A stretch of DNA of 64,000 nucleotides. Origin: Kocuria sp. cx-455. GTDB taxonomy: Bacteria > Actinomycetota > Actinomycetes > Actinomycetales > Micrococcaceae. The notes below the pieces were generated by a model, which was not told the origin of the DNA, searched no databases, and saw nothing but the letters and a program-made list of their open reading frames with translations. Shown here piece by piece: positions 63,097 to 64,000 of the stretch (its first letter is position 1; each line of letters opens with the position of its first letter). Made by a program: the position numbers and the translations under genes. Location of the stretch: the NCBI RefSeq assembly GCF_014698015.1, contig NZ_JACXBS010000001.1:124001-188000 (forward strand), read 5' to 3'.

Positions 63097-64000
63097 ATGA
63101 CCGCACCGCATCAGTCGTTCCTGCATGATTTTCAGCTCATGTCCCGCAATGGCGGGCTGGACTCCGGCGGTGTCGAACGCCAGGCCGCCACCGCCGCGGA
63201 CGGATTGAACCGGCAGTGGTTCGCCGGCTGGTTGGCGGCGCGTGGTGCCACGGTGCACTACGACGAGATCGGGAACCAGTTCGGCACATTCGAACTTCAC
63301 CCCGGCGCCCCGTACGTTCTGGTCGGATCGCACCTTGATTCCCAACCCAGGGCCGGGCGGTTCGACGGCGCCTACGGCGTACTCGCCGGGGCCACGGTGT
63401 GCGCGGAACTGCACCGAGCGGCGTCGGCGGGGGAGCTGGAGCTGACGTACAACTTGTGCGTGGTGAACTGGTTCAACGAGGAAGGCTGCCGGTTCAAGCC
63501 GTCCATGATGGGCAGCCTGGTGTACACGGGCAAGCTCGAGCTGGAGACCGCGCTGGCCACCGAGGACGTTCACGGTGTAACCGTGCGGGACGCCCTCGAC
63601 ACCCTGGGCCAGCGTGGCAGCGAGAGCATTCCCGAGGCGGCGGCGTACGTGGAGATCCACATCGAGCAGGGCAAGTCCATGGAGGAGAACGGGCAGACCA
63701 TCGGCCTGGTGGAGGCCACGTGGGGTGCGCGCAAGTATGAATTCCTGGTCACCGGTGAGCAGTCCCATACCGGCGCCACGCTGATCGAAGACCGCAAGGA
63801 TGCGCTGCTGGGCGCCTCCCTGCTGATTGCGGCGGCGCGCCGGATCGCGCTGGCGCACGACGTGATCACCTCGTGCGGGGAGTTGCTGATCCTGCCCAAT
63901 TCGCCCGTCGCGGTCGCGCGCGAGGCGCGCTTGTTGATCGACCTGCGCAGCCCCGACGCCGCCCGGCTCGACACCGCGGACGCGGCCTTCGCGCGGGAGG
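63097..64000 (+). CDS. M20 hydantoinase/carbamoylase-family amidohydrolase, 5' part
   Basis: ATG 63097 (MTAPHQSFLHDFQLMSRNGG) opens a frame that runs off the window, leaving 301 codons of a protein normally about 410. It belongs to the allantoate amidohydrolase/N-carbamoyl-amino-acid hydrolase/beta-ureidopropionase group. It shows GNQFGTFELHPGAPYVLVGS with HLDSQPRAGRFDGAYGVLAG (His and Asp ligands), NWFNEEGCRFKPSMMGS (Glu-Glu), EIHIEQGKSMEENGQTIG with its His, and the dimerisation domain entry GEQSHTGATLIEDRKDALLG. GGGAG lies just upstream of the start. It may act on ureido or carbamoyl compounds from purine or pyrimidine breakdown. Confidence 0.88.
   Translation, partial: MTAPHQSFLHDFQLMSRNGGLDSGGVERQAATAADGLNRQWFAGWLAARGATVHYDEIGNQFGTFELHPGAPYVLVGSHLDSQPRAGRFDGAYGVLAGATVCAELHRAASAGELELTYNLCVVNWFNEEGCRFKPSMMGSLVYTGKLELETALATEDVHGVTVRDALDTLGQRGSESIPEAAAYVEIHIEQGKSMEENGQTIGLVEATWGARKYEFLVTGEQSHTGATLIEDRKDALLGASLLIAAARRIALAHDVITSCGELLILPNSPVAVAREARLLIDLRSPDAARLDTADAAFARE

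Overview
The window is chromosomal DNA from a high-GC Gram-positive bacterium, most likely an actinobacterium of the Micrococcales (Micrococcaceae-like). Supporting signs are the high G+C content, frequent GTG starts, actinobacterial DnaA boxes (TTGTCCACA/TTATCCACA), a four-subunit sarcosine oxidase, and an NrtR-controlled NAD operon. The genus is an inference. I see no rRNA, tRNA, CRISPR array or prophage.

Layout. 0-5 kb: the 3' end of an osmoprotectant-binding lipoprotein-type gene, then an amylosucrase-like GH13 gene with a LacI-type operator, bracketed by two clusters of DnaA boxes far from any dnaA/dnaN; then a START-fold protein and a GNAT acetyltransferase. 4.6-12.7 kb: Mn-type superoxide dismutase, a 2-hydroxyacid dehydrogenase, and the minus-strand de novo NAD operon nrtR-nadA-nadB-nadC with a nifS-type cysteine desulfurase and a small cupin gene close by. 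12.9-26.7 kb: a PIF1-like helicase fused to a DnaQ-like region and a BRCT domain, a relic VapC toxin, an amino-acid permease, an AbgT transporter, a large unknown membrane protein, a SulP transporter, a divergent G6PDH paralogue and a GH15 glucoamylase/trehalase.

26.7-45 kb is a catabolic island that encodes a complete creatinine-to-pyruvate route. A minus-strand operon (BCCT transporter, creatininase, creatinase, then an IclR regulator) would convert creatinine to creatine and then to sarcosine plus urea. A plus-strand operon (glyA-soxB-soxD-soxA-soxG-purU-sdaA), divergent from a GntR/FCD regulator, would convert sarcosine to glycine, serine and pyruvate while recycling tetrahydrofolate. An IS110-family element with a long non-coding 5' flank, a candidate bridge-RNA region, sits between the two halves.

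45-64 kb: phosphoesterase, ACR3 arsenite exporter and 2'-5' RNA ligase, then a second and uncharacterised catabolic cluster (47.4-57.7 kb): amino-acid permease, YtcJ-like amidohydrolase, ThDP enzyme, PLP aminotransferase, a double-module Lrp/AsnC regulator, an MHS-type transporter and an M20 amidohydrolase. Its order suggests uptake and hydrolysis of an N-acyl or amide-linked amino compound, followed by transamination and 2-oxoacid decarboxylation. The end holds SelO, a guanine-deaminase-like protein, an MDR reductase, a cyclodeaminase-like protein, an MFS exporter and a truncated M20 ureido/carbamoyl hydrolase that runs off the window.
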